A stretch of DNA of 64,000 nucleotides from Alteromonas oceanisediminis (GCF_018474025.1 NZ_JAHCTA010000004.1:62001-126000), one strand, 5' to 3'. Positions 20,314 to 30,372 are shown, numbered from the stretch's first letter. The notes: a model not told the origin generated them from the sequence alone. Numbers and translations are program-made.

Positions 20314-21783
20314 ATGAGCTTTACCCGCGCTTTGACGACGCTATGCATCGCAATATTTATGTTCAGTGCAGCAATGGCTGTTGCACAGGAAACCCAACGC
20401 CTCAAACGCAACACCCTGCCAGAGATCGGTGTGGTCGCTTCTGACACCATTTCAATTGACAAAGAGATGTTGGTCGGCAATGTGATCATGCGGCAAATGC
20501 GCGCTCAAGCACCCATCGTGAATGATCCTGTGTTAGATGAATACATTCAGGATCTGGGTAACCGATTGGTTATTCATGCCGATAATGTCAAATTTCCCTA
20601 CACCTTTTTTATGATCAATAACGCTGACATTAATGCGTTTGCTTTTTATGGTGGGCATATCGGCATCCATACTGGACTGATTTACAACGCCGACAATGAA
20701 AGCGAAGTTGCCTCTGTGGTGGCGCATGAAATCGCCCACGTCACGCAACGTCACCTAGCGCGTCGCATGCAATCAGCTCAGCGCGCATCTCCTGTGCAGA
20801 TAGCCTCGTTGCTGGCGGGGATTTTGCTCGGGGCGGTATCCGGCAACGCCCAAGCTGGAATGGCTGCTGTAAGTGCCTCACAAGCTGCTGCTGTGCAAAT
20901 GCAGCTCAATTACACTCGCTCAAATGAACAAGAGGCTGACCGCATTGGTATTACCATGATGGCACGGGCGGGTTTCGACCCAGACGCAGCAGGCACATTT
21001 TTCGGTAAGCTTGCCGCGCAGTTCAGGCTGGTTTCACGTCCGCCTGCCCGCTTGCTGTCGCACCCGCTGCCTGAGTCGCGTATTGCGGATGCCAGAATGC
21101 GAGTCGACGCGCTTCCATCGCGCCGAGTTCCGCCCAGTCTGGCGTTTCATTTGGCGAAAGCACGAATCACGGCGCGTTATATTTACGATGCAGAATATGC
21201 TTTGGAATATTACCAGGCTGAAGTGACAAAACCGCAAGTGATTGCTGAGGCGGCTCAATACGGATTGGCGCTCGCCTTGATGCGCAACGCAAAATATAAA
21301 GAAGCGCGTTCCATCATCGATACGTTGATCGAGAAGGATCCCAACAACAATTTTTATATTGATGCCGCAACCGATGTGTTGATTGAACTTGAGTTAACCT
21401 CAGAAGCGATTGAAATGCTGAAAGCGCAGCTGCAACAAACGCCGAGAAATGCGGTGGTGACGTTGAATCTGGCCAACGCGGCAATAAAACAAAATCAGTT
21501 TGCATTAGCCACTGATGTGTTGCGTGATTTTTTACTACTGAACCCCGATCATTTCTTAAGCCATCAGCTGTTATCCGACGCCTACGGCAACAACAAACAA
21601 TATTTGGAAATGCATCAAATTAACGCCGAAATGTTTGCCTTAGCAGCCGCCTTCCCTCGCGCCATCGACGAGCTGCAACACGCATACAATTTCGCCGGTG
21701 ATAGTCATTTAGATAAACAACGAATACGCGCCCGCATACAACAACTGCGCGACGAACAAGCCAAACTAGAACGATTGTTGTAA
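20314..21783 (+). CDS. bepA: Periplasmic beta-barrel assembly-enhancing protease BepA
   Basis: BepA is an M48 metalloprotease with a TPR domain that degrades or chaperones LptD and BamA. A signal peptide spans about residues 1-25 (MSFTRALTTLCIAIFMFSAA). The zinc site is VVAHEIAHVTQRHL (His138, Glu139, His142), with Glu207 in NEQEADRIG as third ligand and His250 in SHPLPESR as the regulatory plug. TPR repeats fill residues 285-480. Length 489 (E. coli 487). Its 3' end overlaps the convergent thioredoxin-like gene by 18 bp. Confidence 0.96.
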   Translation: MSFTRALTTLCIAIFMFSAAMAVAQETQRLKRNTLPEIGVVASDTISIDKEMLVGNVIMRQMRAQAPIVNDPVLDEYIQDLGNRLVIHADNVKFPYTFFMINNADINAFAFYGGHIGIHTGLIYNADNESEVASVVAHEIAHVTQRHLARRMQSAQRASPVQIASLLAGILLGAVSGNAQAGMAAVSASQAAAVQMQLNYTRSNEQEADRIGITMMARAGFDPDAAGTFFGKLAAQFRLVSRPPARLLSHPLPESRIADARMRVDALPSRRVPPSLAFHLAKARITARYIYDAEYALEYYQAEVTKPQVIAEAAQYGLALALMRNAKYKEARSIIDTLIEKDPNNNFYIDAATDVLIELELTSEAIEMLKAQLQQTPRNAVVTLNLANAAIKQNQFALATDVLRDFLLLNPDHFLSHQLLSDAYGNNKQYLEMHQINAEMFALAAAFPRAIDELQHAYNFAGDSHLDKQRIRARIQQLRDEQAKLERLL

Positions 21784-22260
21784 TTGTAGAATGGCGGCGT
21801 TGATTGATTGCGCCGTTTGTTCTCCAAGCAGTGGTTTCGTGACACTGCCGTCAGGCTTTATGATGTAAGTGGCTGGCAGGTACTGAGGCTTGTCCATTGG
21901 CATTGCCTGCGTTTTTGCGGGATTGAGTAATGCGAATTGCATGTTGTACTGGCGTTTAACTTGGGTCAGCTGGTCGGTGGTGAGCGGATCATAACTGACC
22001 GCAAATAAAGAGATAGAATCACTTTGCTGAGCAAGTTGCTCAAACTGATTGAGTTCAGGCACCTCTTTCAAACAGGGTGCGCACCATTCTGCGAAGTAGT
22101 TAACCACCACGTACTGACCGTTAAAGTCCTGCCAACGAAACGCATGGCCATCCAGTGTTTCGAAATCATATCCCACGTCCTGTGGATCGATAGCGCGTTG
22201 AAGAAGCACGCCGCCAACTAATGCAGACACGGCAACCATCACAAATAACACTTTACGCAC
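21766..22260 (-). CDS. TlpA-like membrane-anchored thioredoxin-fold protein
   Basis: An N-terminal hydrophobic segment (residues 4-20) would anchor this 164-residue protein with a periplasmic thioredoxin fold. The redox motif is FAEWCAPCLKEVPEL (Cys60, Cys63) and the cis-Pro loop is in YLPATYIIKPDG. This is the TlpA/ResA/DsbE group, which reduces disulfides in exported proteins such as apocytochromes. No cytochrome c maturation genes are nearby, so the partner is unknown. It is convergent with bepA and divergent from the ArsC-like gene. Confidence 0.85.
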   Translation of the reverse strand: MRKVLFVMVAVSALVGGVLLQRAIDPQDVGYDFETLDGHAFRWQDFNGQYVVVNYFAEWCAPCLKEVPELNQFEQLAQQSDSISLFAVSYDPLTTDQLTQVKRQYNMQFALLNPAKTQAMPMDKPQYLPATYIIKPDGSVTKPLLGEQTAQSINAAILQLQQSF

Positions 22261-22323
22261 TTGAACCTCACAGCTAACTTCGCGGTATACTTAACGGTAC
22301 ATTACAGCGAATTAGGCTTCACT

Positions 22324-22677
22324 ATGCAATATCTTCACAACCCGCGGTGTTCTAAAAGTCGTCAGGGATTAGAACTTCTGGCCGCCAACGGCGTTCACCC
22401 TGACATTGTCCTGTACTTGAAGGAACCGCTCAGTGAAGCTCAACTCACTCACCTTGTTAGCGCATTAGGAATCACCGATGTCACGCAAATGATGCGTACC
22501 AAAGAGCCCGAGTTTACTGCGCTCGGTTTGCAAGGCGCTTCCAACGAAAAATTAATCCGCGCGATGGCGCAAACGCCAAAATTGATTGAGCGCCCAATAC
22601 TTATCGATGGTGATAAAGCGGTCATCGGACGACCACCAGAACAGCTTCTGTCGTTAGTGCAAGTCAATCGTTCATGA
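22324..22677 (+). CDS. ArsC-family reductase (YfgD-like)
   Basis: The ATG at 22324 gives MQYLHNPRCSKSRQGLELL, with the catalytic Cys9 in the N-P-R-C-S-K-S loop of glutaredoxin-coupled arsenate reductases. The 117 residues match YfgD, which lies next to bepA in E. coli. No arsenite exporter or ArsR is nearby, so arsenate detoxification is not established; a general thiol-redox role is equally possible. The stop overlaps the next start by 4 bp (ATGA). Confidence 0.9.
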   Translation: MQYLHNPRCSKSRQGLELLAANGVHPDIVLYLKEPLSEAQLTHLVSALGITDVTQMMRTKEPEFTALGLQGASNEKLIRAMAQTPKLIERPILIDGDKAVIGRPPEQLLSLVQVNRS

Positions 22678-23264
22678 GTCATATTTTAATTCTATTTTAT
22701 AGCCAGCATGGTGCCACGCGCCTTTTAGCTGAGAAAATAGCCTTAGGGGCCAGCTCCGCCGGCGGCGAAGTGCTGTTACGCACCGTCCCCAAAGTGACAG
22801 ATAACCTTGATGCACAAGCGAAATCTGTTCCTGATGCGGGCGCTCCCTATGTCACCAGCAGAGAACTGCAGGAATGTGCTGCGCTGGCATTGGGTAGTCC
22901 CACGCGGTTCGGCAATATGGCCGCCCCAATGAAGTATTTCCTCGACAGTACCAGTGCGCTGTGGTTACGCGGCGACCTTGTGGATAAACCAGCGTGTGTA
23001 TTTACGTCCAGCTCAAGTATGCACGGTGGCCAGGAATCAACGCTACTTTCTATGATGTTGCCACTGCTTCACCATGGCATGGTTATTTGTGGCCTTCCGT
23101 ATTCGGTACCTGAATTAGCCAGCACGACAACGGGCGGTACGCCCTATGGGGTCAGCCATGTTGGATTGGATAGCAATGAACAAAACCCGCGTCTGTCTGA
23201 AGACGAAATTGCGCTTTGTCTTGCGCAGGGTAAACGTTTAGCGCATCTTGCACGTAAACAGTAA
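22674..23264 (+). CDS. WrbA-like NAD(P)H:quinone oxidoreductase (flavodoxin fold)
   Basis: This 196-residue flavodoxin-fold protein has the FMN phosphate loop YSQHGATRLLAEKI near the start and the WrbA-type ALGSPTRFGNMAAPMKYFLD segment. SSSSMHGGQESTLLSMM is typical of the type IV quinone reductases, which make two-electron transfers to quinones and prevent radical formation. It is coupled to the ArsC-like gene by a 4-bp overlap and followed at 24 bp by the DUF2069 gene, an arrangement seen in several gammaproteobacteria. Confidence 0.9.
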   Translation: MSHILILFYSQHGATRLLAEKIALGASSAGGEVLLRTVPKVTDNLDAQAKSVPDAGAPYVTSRELQECAALALGSPTRFGNMAAPMKYFLDSTSALWLRGDLVDKPACVFTSSSSMHGGQESTLLSMMLPLLHHGMVICGLPYSVPELASTTTGGTPYGVSHVGLDSNEQNPRLSEDEIALCLAQGKRLAHLARKQ

Positions 23265-23288
23265 ATCAACCTCAAGGCGAAGCACGTT

Positions 23289-23705
23289 ATGTTTTCAAAA
23301 ACCAGTCACTTTCGGTACTTAGCGCTATTCAGTCATATTGGCTTGCTATGTTGGGTTATCGTCTGGCACTTTTTTCTGCGAGATAGTGCGACGTACAGCC
23401 CTATTTTTATCTTCATTATTTATGTGTTGCCACTTCTGCTGCCTTTACACGGAGTTGTTAAAGGCAAGCCCTATACCCATGCGTGGGCAAATTTTATTGT
23501 AATGTTTTACCTATTACACGGTCTTACTATCCTATATGCCGAACCACACGAGTGGGTGTATGCCGTGATCGAGCTGATGTTTGTCATCGGTATGTTTGTA
23601 GGTTGTGCAGTGTATGCGCGCAAACGTGGAAAAGAATTAGGCGAAGGTCTTCCAAAGTTAAAGTCTGTGATGGAAGAGGAACGCCAACGATTTGAACGAG
23701 GTTAA
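23289..23705 (+). CDS. DUF2069 inner-membrane protein
   Basis: A 138-residue protein with four hydrophobic segments (about residues 10-30, 38-58, 68-84 and 92-112) and a charged cytoplasmic tail (KSVMEEERQRFERG). The layout and position after a WrbA-like gene match the DUF2069 family, whose function is not known. It ends 3 bp before the next gene. Confidence 0.82.
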   Translation: MFSKTSHFRYLALFSHIGLLCWVIVWHFFLRDSATYSPIFIFIIYVLPLLLPLHGVVKGKPYTHAWANFIVMFYLLHGLTILYAEPHEWVYAVIELMFVIGMFVGCAVYARKRGKELGEGLPKLKSVMEEERQRFERG

Positions 23706-23708
23706 TCA

Positions 23709-25676
23709 ATGATGATGTCGTCACGATGGATGTTTGTACTGAGTGTTGTCGCGATGTTGAGTGTCGCAAGCTGTGGAGGAGGGTCGGATAGTGGAACAGG
23801 CCCTGCGCCTAACCCTCCTGCCCCCCCTTCACCCTCACCCGAACCTGACAACCAACCGGTAGAACCGATTGCCACTGCCGGAGGATTATCCTTTTTCGGT
23901 GATAGTAACGCAGTGGTTGGCGAATCGGTTGGGTTAGGTGTTCGCGCCTCGGACAGCACTGACCTTGAGGAAGTCGAATGGCAACAAATGAGCGGACCTG
24001 CCAATGTCAATTTGCTCGCCGCTCATACGTTAGCGGTTGGGTTCGACGTACCTTTGGCGGGTGACTATGAGTTTAGCGTTAATGCACTCACTGCATCAGG
24101 CCAGACACTGAGTGCGTCAGTGATACTCACCGTGACAAGTGACCCAACGCCGAATGTCAACGTTCGCCTTGATCATGCGGCCACCGAACGCGGTCGTGTG
24201 TCATTCAGAGTCGATGCTGCCAATAGCAAAACAATCGATGCGGTCACATGGACGCAAACTGGCGGTCCTGAAGCGCAGAATGTTCAGCTTGATGCAGACC
24301 GACCTGAGTACATTTATTTTGATGCGCCGTCGGTGACTGCTGACACAGCTATCACGTTTGAAGCAGAGGTCGCGTTCACGGACCAAACTGTGGCAGCTGA
24401 TGATGTCTTGCTCATGGTTCAGAACGACACTATTGTCGCTGATGCTTACTTCCCGGGTAATAATCAGATTGTCAGTGCTGACATGTTTGCTTTCAATTCC
24501 AACAGCCCCTACGCAGACGAGATTGAGCGCTGTGTTTACACCAATGCGCTCCGCTCCACCTGTCGATTTGGTGAATTGCCACTGTTAGGACAAACCGCGA
24601 CCGAACCCACGGTAGAAGACGTACTGGATAGAACCTTGGTCTCTCACGCCTGGATGGGCGAACGATTCAGACAGTACCTGACCAACAGCGACGCAGGGCA
24701 AGATATGCTGAAGCTGTTACGTGCGACCACTGCCGTTGTGATTTCGTATGAGGTACGACCCTCTTTTTACTGGACAGCGACGGGGGCTATCTATCTGGAT
24801 GCCAATAACTTTTGGCAAACCCCACAAGAGCGCGACACGCTGAATGACCGCCCTGACTTTCGTAGTGACTTTGGTAACGATCTTAATTTCGTTATTCCGT
24901 GGCGCTATGTGAAAAACAATGACTATTATCCCGCTGGCCGCTACCCAGCCGACGCTCGTTTGACGCGCAGTTTTGTTGACTTGGAAGCCTCAATTTCATG
25001 GTTAATGTACCATGAGTTAGGCCACGCCAATGATTTCTTCCCGCCCACCAGTTGGGCTGGATTGCGCAGTAGCGATGATCCGCTGTCGTATTTTCGCAAT
25101 AATGGTGCTTCATCTGATCAAATCCCTGTTTCCTATCCGCTGTTGCCGAATGAAATGAAGGCGTTAGCGCAGGTAAGTTTTGCCGGTGAAACCGCCACTA
25201 GTACTCAACGAAGCTATCGCGGCGATGATATTGAACTGTTTTTCACCCCTGATGTTGCGCCTGCGTATTATGCGTATTTGAATGAACGCGAAGACTTTGC
25301 CACGCTGTTTGAACGATTTATGATGGCCTATCGATTAGGCGCCAGCAGCGATATTGGAATCATTGATACTGTGAATAATCCCGACGTCATCATTACGTGG
25401 GGGCAACGCGATCGCATTAGTGCAAGTGACTTACAGACGCGCGTTCGCTTCGCCGTTGAAAATGTTCTGCCAGAATTGAATGTTCGGGCGATTCAACAAC
25501 AACTTCCAGCACCGCGATTGCTCGATCCGACACGAAGCTGGTTCGATAATGTGAACCCAAACGGCGCTACTCCCGCACCTGAGCATCATCACGAGCTTTT
25601 GCGCTTACCCGCGCGTCGTCTTTCTGATGAATTTATCCATGGGCCCGATGTACCTGTGTCGTTACCTGAGCAGTAG
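23709..25676 (+). CDS. Putative lipoprotein zinc metalloprotease with Ig-like N-terminal domains
   Basis: I do not recognise a named family. The leader ends in a lipobox (SVASC, then GGGSDSG), followed by a Pro/Ser-rich linker and two beta-rich segments resembling Ig/PKD domains (about residues 55-140 and 148-235; VEWQQMSGPANVNL, VTWTQTGGPEAQNVQL). The C-terminal half has LMYHELGHANDFF, an HExxH zinc site (His435, Glu436, His439). About 90 residues later NEREDFATLFERF offers a Glu (Glu528) as third ligand, as in gluzincins that carry an E-x-F-A motif. The substrate is unknown. It sits between DUF2069 and hda, where such a gene is not part of the usual order. Confidence 0.65.
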   Translation: MMMSSRWMFVLSVVAMLSVASCGGGSDSGTGPAPNPPAPPSPSPEPDNQPVEPIATAGGLSFFGDSNAVVGESVGLGVRASDSTDLEEVEWQQMSGPANVNLLAAHTLAVGFDVPLAGDYEFSVNALTASGQTLSASVILTVTSDPTPNVNVRLDHAATERGRVSFRVDAANSKTIDAVTWTQTGGPEAQNVQLDADRPEYIYFDAPSVTADTAITFEAEVAFTDQTVAADDVLLMVQNDTIVADAYFPGNNQIVSADMFAFNSNSPYADEIERCVYTNALRSTCRFGELPLLGQTATEPTVEDVLDRTLVSHAWMGERFRQYLTNSDAGQDMLKLLRATTAVVISYEVRPSFYWTATGAIYLDANNFWQTPQERDTLNDRPDFRSDFGNDLNFVIPWRYVKNNDYYPAGRYPADARLTRSFVDLEASISWLMYHELGHANDFFPPTSWAGLRSSDDPLSYFRNNGASSDQIPVSYPLLPNEMKALAQVSFAGETATSTQRSYRGDDIELFFTPDVAPAYYAYLNEREDFATLFERFMMAYRLGASSDIGIIDTVNNPDVIITWGQRDRISASDLQTRVRFAVENVLPELNVRAIQQQLPAPRLLDPTRSWFDNVNPNGATPAPEHHHELLRLPARRLSDEFIHGPDVPVSLPEQ

Positions 25677-25684
25677 TGAATGGA

Positions 25685-26428
25685 CTAAATACCCAACTCG
25701 CGTTTGATGAGATTGATTGAGAGCGGCTTTTGTTCTTGCAACGAGCGCTTATCTAAGCGCTCAATAAGTTTAACTAGCGCTTTATTACTGCGCTCACAAT
25801 GGTGGATGATATACAGCGACGCCTGATGAGTGAGGCGCAAGCCTCTCAATCTGGCTAGCTGTTCCAATAATCGAATTTGCGCAGATTCATTCAACGGGTT
25901 GAGCACATAAGTTTCTCCCCAAGAAAGGCGAGATTGTAGGTCCGGTAACGTTCCATTGCCGCCTTTGTGTGTGGGTGGGAACCTTGATGCAAAGACGGTC
26001 AATCCTGCCCGCTGCTCTGCCCGCTGATTGATCAGATCAAACAACGCTATCTGCCAACCTTTGTCATGACTGATCCCGTGCACATCGTCAACACATAAAA
26101 GCGGTGTGTATGCCAACCCTTCGAGCACGTGCGTCGATAGGGTTACCACGTCTTTCATGTTCAGATAAAAACTCGGCAAGGACTCTGCGTTGGCTAAATG
26201 ACACAGAGAAAACAGCAAATGGCTTTTCCCGGTACCCTCGCCACCATGGATAAAGAGCTGATTTACATCTGGGCCATCTGAGCAATCAGAACGCGCAATA
26301 CATTGGCGCAATAGCATCTTGGCTCGCGTTACAAGTTGTGAGTTTTCACCTTCAACAAAGCTTTCAAACTGTTGGCTTACTGGCACGCTGATAGGCAGCG
26401 TGAGTTGTTCAATGCCTACGGTCGCCAT
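25685..26428 (-). CDS. hda: DnaA regulatory inactivator Hda
   Basis: Hda binds the DNA clamp and stimulates ATP hydrolysis by DnaA, preventing re-initiation. The clamp-binding motif QLTLPI (residues 8-13) is at the N-terminus, as in E. coli QLSLPL. A DnaA-like AAA+ domain follows with Walker A GGEGTGKSH (residues 62-70), LLCVDDVHG as Walker B, and an arginine-finger-type sensor. Length 247 residues. It overlaps the end of the DUF2066 gene by 13 bp, so both are read from upstream of that gene. Confidence 0.95.
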   Translation of the reverse strand: MATVGIEQLTLPISVPVSQQFESFVEGENSQLVTRAKMLLRQCIARSDCSDGPDVNQLFIHGGEGTGKSHLLFSLCHLANAESLPSFYLNMKDVVTLSTHVLEGLAYTPLLCVDDVHGISHDKGWQIALFDLINQRAEQRAGLTVFASRFPPTHKGGNGTLPDLQSRLSWGETYVLNPLNESAQIRLLEQLARLRGLRLTHQASLYIIHHCERSNKALVKLIERLDKRSLQEQKPLSINLIKRELGI

Positions 26429-27693
26429 ACGAACTCGGCATCGTCAATCACATTACCGAAAGCATCGAGTTTAGGGAGTAATCTTCCATCCAACAGAAGC
26501 GCTTCGATCAATCTGGAACGATCCGCAAACAAACGAATTTCAAATGAGCCTTGCTGACCCTGAATTGAATGCAGGGTTGCAGACTCGACCAATGACAACG
26601 TGTTTAAAAACTGACTGACTTCGGTGAACGAACGCATGCTGGTCAAATTGGATACCACCAAGGTTGTTGGTTCAATTGCGGCTTGTGAGCGATCATGATG
26701 GATGGCGTACTTGCGGCTTAGGGAGTCGGCATACCGATGTACCAGTTCTGCAACGACCTGCTCCAGCGTTTCCCCTCCCAGGGCACCAGAAAGACGTTGA
26801 CCATCGATGACGAAGGTGTAGTCGAGCTGAAACGGCTGCAAGCGCGCTAACATGTTCGAAAACTCGTCAAACGAAAACAACGGCGATGCGGCATCAGCGA
26901 CCATCGTTTCGTTCGGTTTAATCAAGTCATCGGCTATCTCTGACGAGGTTATCGTGTCTGCCCCATCGAGTTCACCTTGGGCATCTGCCTGCTTAAGCGA
27001 CTCAAGACGCGCTTGCAATTCTTCAACATCATAATCCTTACTGCGCTTAACCCGTGCAGCAATAATATGCGTGAGATTGTATCGTGTAGAGGCTTGCACA
27101 ATCGGCCCCATAAACCGGCCTGCGATATCGTATGGCGACACAGTCAATGAATCTTCAATGTCCATCAGTGGCAGTGCCAGCGCAATACCACGTTGTTCAG
27201 CAACAGTATCAATCGTCTCAGTCAGTGAGGGCTTGAGCCCTTCAGACAATACAAAACTTTCAGGATCATTAGGCGCGTAAACCGAAAGCCATAAAATAGA
27301 ATCAGGCCGCCGCGCATCCCAGACAGCAACGCCCTCTCGTCGCAGAAGTTCTTGCACTTTCACAATGTCAAAGGTAGCAACGTAGTACAGTTGCCCCTGC
27401 TCCGCATCGAACTGATAGGCCGTTAAATAGTCATCACCAGAGCGAAAAATGCGGCGCCACTCACTGCCTTCAAAAGCGTCGGTTTGCCCAGCCATTTTAA
27501 TCAGTACCTGCTCAAAGGCTGCGCGCAGGGCGATGGCGCGCTGACGTTCAGTTTGATCGGGCACAGCAACACGCACGATATGTGTTTGATGTAATCGCGA
27601 GTCGTTAGCGTAGCTCGAAAAAGCCGAGAGTAACGCTACCCACATCAATATGAGCGACGCTACGCGACGAGAGGGGGGAGCATAATTAGACAT
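26416..27693 (-). CDS. DUF2066 exported protein
   Basis: The ATG at 27693 gives 425 residues with a signal peptide (MSNYAPPSRRVASLILMWVA, cleavage near SSYAND). The mature start, VRVAVPDQTERQRAIALRAA, followed by FEQVLIKMAGQTD, is the DUF2066 signature. Function is unknown. Its place next to hda and divergent from purM is conserved in gammaproteobacteria. A TTG at 27720 would lengthen it by 9 residues and is less likely. Confidence 0.85.
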   Translation of the reverse strand: MSNYAPPSRRVASLILMWVALLSAFSSYANDSRLHQTHIVRVAVPDQTERQRAIALRAAFEQVLIKMAGQTDAFEGSEWRRIFRSGDDYLTAYQFDAEQGQLYYVATFDIVKVQELLRREGVAVWDARRPDSILWLSVYAPNDPESFVLSEGLKPSLTETIDTVAEQRGIALALPLMDIEDSLTVSPYDIAGRFMGPIVQASTRYNLTHIIAARVKRSKDYDVEELQARLESLKQADAQGELDGADTITSSEIADDLIKPNETMVADAASPLFSFDEFSNMLARLQPFQLDYTFVIDGQRLSGALGGETLEQVVAELVHRYADSLSRKYAIHHDRSQAAIEPTTLVVSNLTSMRSFTEVSQFLNTLSLVESATLHSIQGQQGSFEIRLFADRSRLIEALLLDGRLLPKLDAFGNVIDDAEFVWRP

Positions 27694-27847
27694 CGACAAC
27701 CCAATACCGTGTTGAACCAAAGAACCTACTCGCTATTGTCGATGATTTTGATTTTGATTTCATCCGTTAATATTTTATTTGTCGCGTTGGTAATCAAAGG
27801 CGATACTGGTAGAATTTGCCACGATTTCAATCTATAGCCATGAAGGT

Positions 27848-28891
27848 ATGCCAGTGAATAGCCCTAAAAGTTCCCTTAGTTACAAAGACGCCGGTGTCGA
27901 TATTGATGCAGGGAATCGTTTAGTTGAACGGATCAAGTCAGTAACCAAGCGCACGGCTCGCCCTGAAGTAAAAGGCGGCTTGGGTGGTTTCGGCGCGTTG
28001 TGTTCTTTACCCACAAAATATAAAAACCCACTGCTAGTATCCGGCACCGACGGAGTGGGTACAAAGCTAAGACTTGCTATGGACTTAAAGCAACACGATA
28101 CCATTGGAATTGATCTCGTTGCGATGTGTGTTAACGATTTAATTGTACAGGGCGCGGAGCCGTTGTTTTTTCTGGACTACTACGCGACTGGAAAACTCAA
28201 TGTAGACACTGCCGCAGCCGTCGTTACAGGTATTGGCGCTGGCTGTGATTTATCTGGATGTGCGCTCATCGGCGGTGAAACCGCCGAGATGCCAGGCATG
28301 TATCATGGCGATGATTACGACGTTGCCGGTTTTTGTGTTGGCGTTGTTGAGGCGGACGATGTCATTGACGGCAGTCATGTCAGACCGGGCGACGCTTTAA
28401 TTGCGCTGGGTTCCTCTGGGCCTCATTCAAACGGCTACTCGCTGATACGTAAAATTATTGAAGTCAGCAACGCCGACTTGCAACAAGACTTGGACGGCAA
28501 AGCACTGTCCGAACATTTACTCGCTCCCACGAAGATTTATGTGAAGTCAGTTTTGGCACTACTGGAAAAGCACAGGGTCCATGCTATTTCGCACATTACC
28601 GGCGGTGGTTTTTGGGAGAACATTCCGCGTGTCTTGCCGTCCGATTGTATGGCTGTCATTGATGCTGGAAGCTGGCAATGGCCTGCCATCTTTAACTGGC
28701 TTCAGGATGCTGGCAACGTGACACAACATGAAATGTATCGCACGTTTAATTGTGGTGTGGGCTTAGTAATCGCGTTGCCTGAGTCGGACGTGGATGCGGC
28801 GATTGAATTACTTCAATCCCATGGTGAAACCGCATGGCGTATTGGCGCTGTCGCTCACAAAGACGCCGAACAGAGTGTTGTCATTCGATGA
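27848..28891 (+). CDS. purM: Phosphoribosylformylglycinamidine cyclo-ligase (AIR synthetase)
   Basis: PurM closes the imidazole ring to form AIR in purine synthesis, using ATP. The N-terminus [21 protein letters not shown] is nearly the same as in E. coli. [14 protein letters not shown] and [11 protein letters not shown] are catalytic and metal-binding segments. Length 347 (E. coli 345). It overlaps purN by 4 bp, so the pair is translationally coupled, and diverges from the DUF2066-hda pair. Confidence 0.98.
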   Translation: MPVNSPKSSLSYKDAGVDIDAGNRLVERIKSVTKRTARPEVKGGLGGFGALCSLPTKYKNPLLVSGTDGVGTKLRLAMDLKQHDTIGIDLVAMCVNDLIVQGAEPLFFLDYYATGKLNVDTAAAVVTGIGAGCDLSGCALIGGETAEMPGMYHGDDYDVAGFCVGVVEADDVIDGSHVRPGDALIALGSSGPHSNGYSLIRKIIEVSNADLQQDLDGKALSEHLLAPTKIYVKSVLALLEKHRVHAISHITGGGFWENIPRVLPSDCMAVIDAGSWQWPAIFNWLQDAGNVTQHEMYRTFNCGVGLVIALPESDVDAAIELLQSHGETAWRIGAVAHKDAEQSVVIR

Positions 28892-29520
28892 GGATTGCTG
28901 TTCTCATCTCCGGCAATGGCAGTAACTTACAAGCCATTATCGATGCGTGTGCCGCAGGTCATATCAATGGCAAGATTGTTGCTGTCATTTCGAATAAGCC
29001 TGATGCGTACGGATTGCAACGCGCCCAGTTGGCCGGCATTGACACAGCAGTGATCAGCGCTTCGGCAGGCGAGGTTCGCGAGCGCTATGATGAGCGCTTG
29101 ATGGACTGTCTTGACGCGTTTCAGCCTGATTGTATTGTGCTGGCAGGGTTCATGCGCATTCTCAGTGAACCTTTTATTCATCGTTTTGGGCATAAAATGT
29201 TGAACGTTCATCCTTCGTTACTGCCCAAGTATCGGGGGTTGCACACTCACCGTCGGGCTTTGGAAGCGAAAGATGAGGAACATGGCTGCAGTATTCACTT
29301 TGTCACGGCTGAGCTTGATGGGGGTCCTGTTGTGCTGCAAGCGAAAGTGCCTGTATTTGATGACGATACGCAAGAGTCACTGGCGGAACGTGTACAAACT
29401 CAGGAGCGACAGATCTTTCCGCTTGTGGTTAAATGGTTTTGCGACGGTCGATTAACGGTCATGAACAATAAGGCTGTGTTAGATGAGAAAGAATTGCCAG
29501 AAGATGGATACGCTGCGTAG
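28888..29520 (+). CDS. purN: Phosphoribosylglycinamide formyltransferase
   Basis: PurN transfers a formyl group from 10-formyl-THF to GAR. The ATG at 28888 within the purM stop (ATGA) gives [19 protein letters not shown], the phosphate-binding loop. The catalytic Asn-x-His is in [18 protein letters not shown], and the conserved Asp in [10 protein letters not shown]. Length 210 residues. The 3' end overlaps the start of the DUF3108 gene. Confidence 0.97.
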   Translation: MRIAVLISGNGSNLQAIIDACAAGHINGKIVAVISNKPDAYGLQRAQLAGIDTAVISASAGEVRERYDERLMDCLDAFQPDCIVLAGFMRILSEPFIHRFGHKMLNVHPSLLPKYRGLHTHRRALEAKDEEHGCSIHFVTAELDGGPVVLQAKVPVFDDDTQESLAERVQTQERQIFPLVVKWFCDGRLTVMNNKAVLDEKELPEDGYAA

Positions 29521-30244
29521 CTTAGTGATCAGTGCTGCGTTTCTGATCGTGGGTCATGCCAGCATTGGCGCATCCAACGCGATAGCAGAAGTCGGCGATT
29601 CCCCAGCCACGGAGCCGTTAACCCCCTTTGTTGCGGAGTATTCAGCCTACCGCTTCGGTGGCGAGGTTGGCCAAGCTAGTTTAACGCTAGAGCCGTTAAC
29701 TACTAAGCAATATTCGCTGACGTACAGTTCAAAAGTCTCGAAGTTTTTCTTATCGGATAAACGCTTTGAGCATTCCATTTTTCTGCTCGAAGACGGTCAG
29801 CTTGTTCCCTCTCAATATTATTATAAGCGCAGCGGTACCGGTCCTGACAAAGCACTGGAGGTGAATTTTGACCACGACAAGCAACAGATCAAAATTGACG
29901 ATCAACCTCCTCTCCCCTGGAATGGTCAATTTGATAATCAATTGTTTCGCATTGATGTACCGCGTCAACTGGCTCGTGGTAAAACAGAAATGACCTACGA
30001 CTTTGTTAATTATCGCGGTGAAATGCGTGAATACAACATCCAGGTGGTGGGTACGGAACAATTGGAGTTACCTTACGGAATGCTCGATAGCATTAAAATA
30101 AAGATCAATCGTGGTTCAAGTTCGCGCGAAACCTTCGCATGGTTTTCGCCTTCCCTCGATTACGTCTTGGTGCGCTTGCAGCAATTTAAAGATGGTGACG
30201 AACAAGGCGATATTAAACTTTCCGCTTATCGCACCACAGACTGA
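29483..30244 (+). CDS. DUF3108 exported protein
   Basis: The protein has a signal peptide (hydrophobic core LVISAAFLIVGHASIGAS) and a beta-rich mature part containing PFVAEYSAYRFGGEVGQA, YSSKVSKFFLSDKRFEHS and the C-terminal FAWFSPSLDYVLVRLQQ, as in DUF3108. Homologues follow purMN in many gammaproteobacteria; function is unknown, with a periplasmic or envelope role likely. Starts at 29483 (more basic n-region, 253 residues) and 29504 are both possible; either overlaps purN, suggesting co-transcription. Confidence 0.85.
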   Translation: MRKNCQKMDTLRSLVISAAFLIVGHASIGASNAIAEVGDSPATEPLTPFVAEYSAYRFGGEVGQASLTLEPLTTKQYSLTYSSKVSKFFLSDKRFEHSIFLLEDGQLVPSQYYYKRSGTGPDKALEVNFDHDKQQIKIDDQPPLPWNGQFDNQLFRIDVPRQLARGKTEMTYDFVNYRGEMREYNIQVVGTEQLELPYGMLDSIKIKINRGSSSRETFAWFSPSLDYVLVRLQQFKDGDEQGDIKLSAYRTTD

Positions 30245-30372
30245 CCAGCCTCTTCACAACTGAGCTATACTTAGGGCATGCCCTATTAGACCGTTTAAAA
30301 TCCGTAAATTGTTTTGAGCCGTATGCTTAGCATTGCTTGATCTTTGCGTATAGAACTATTAGTTTTGCAATG

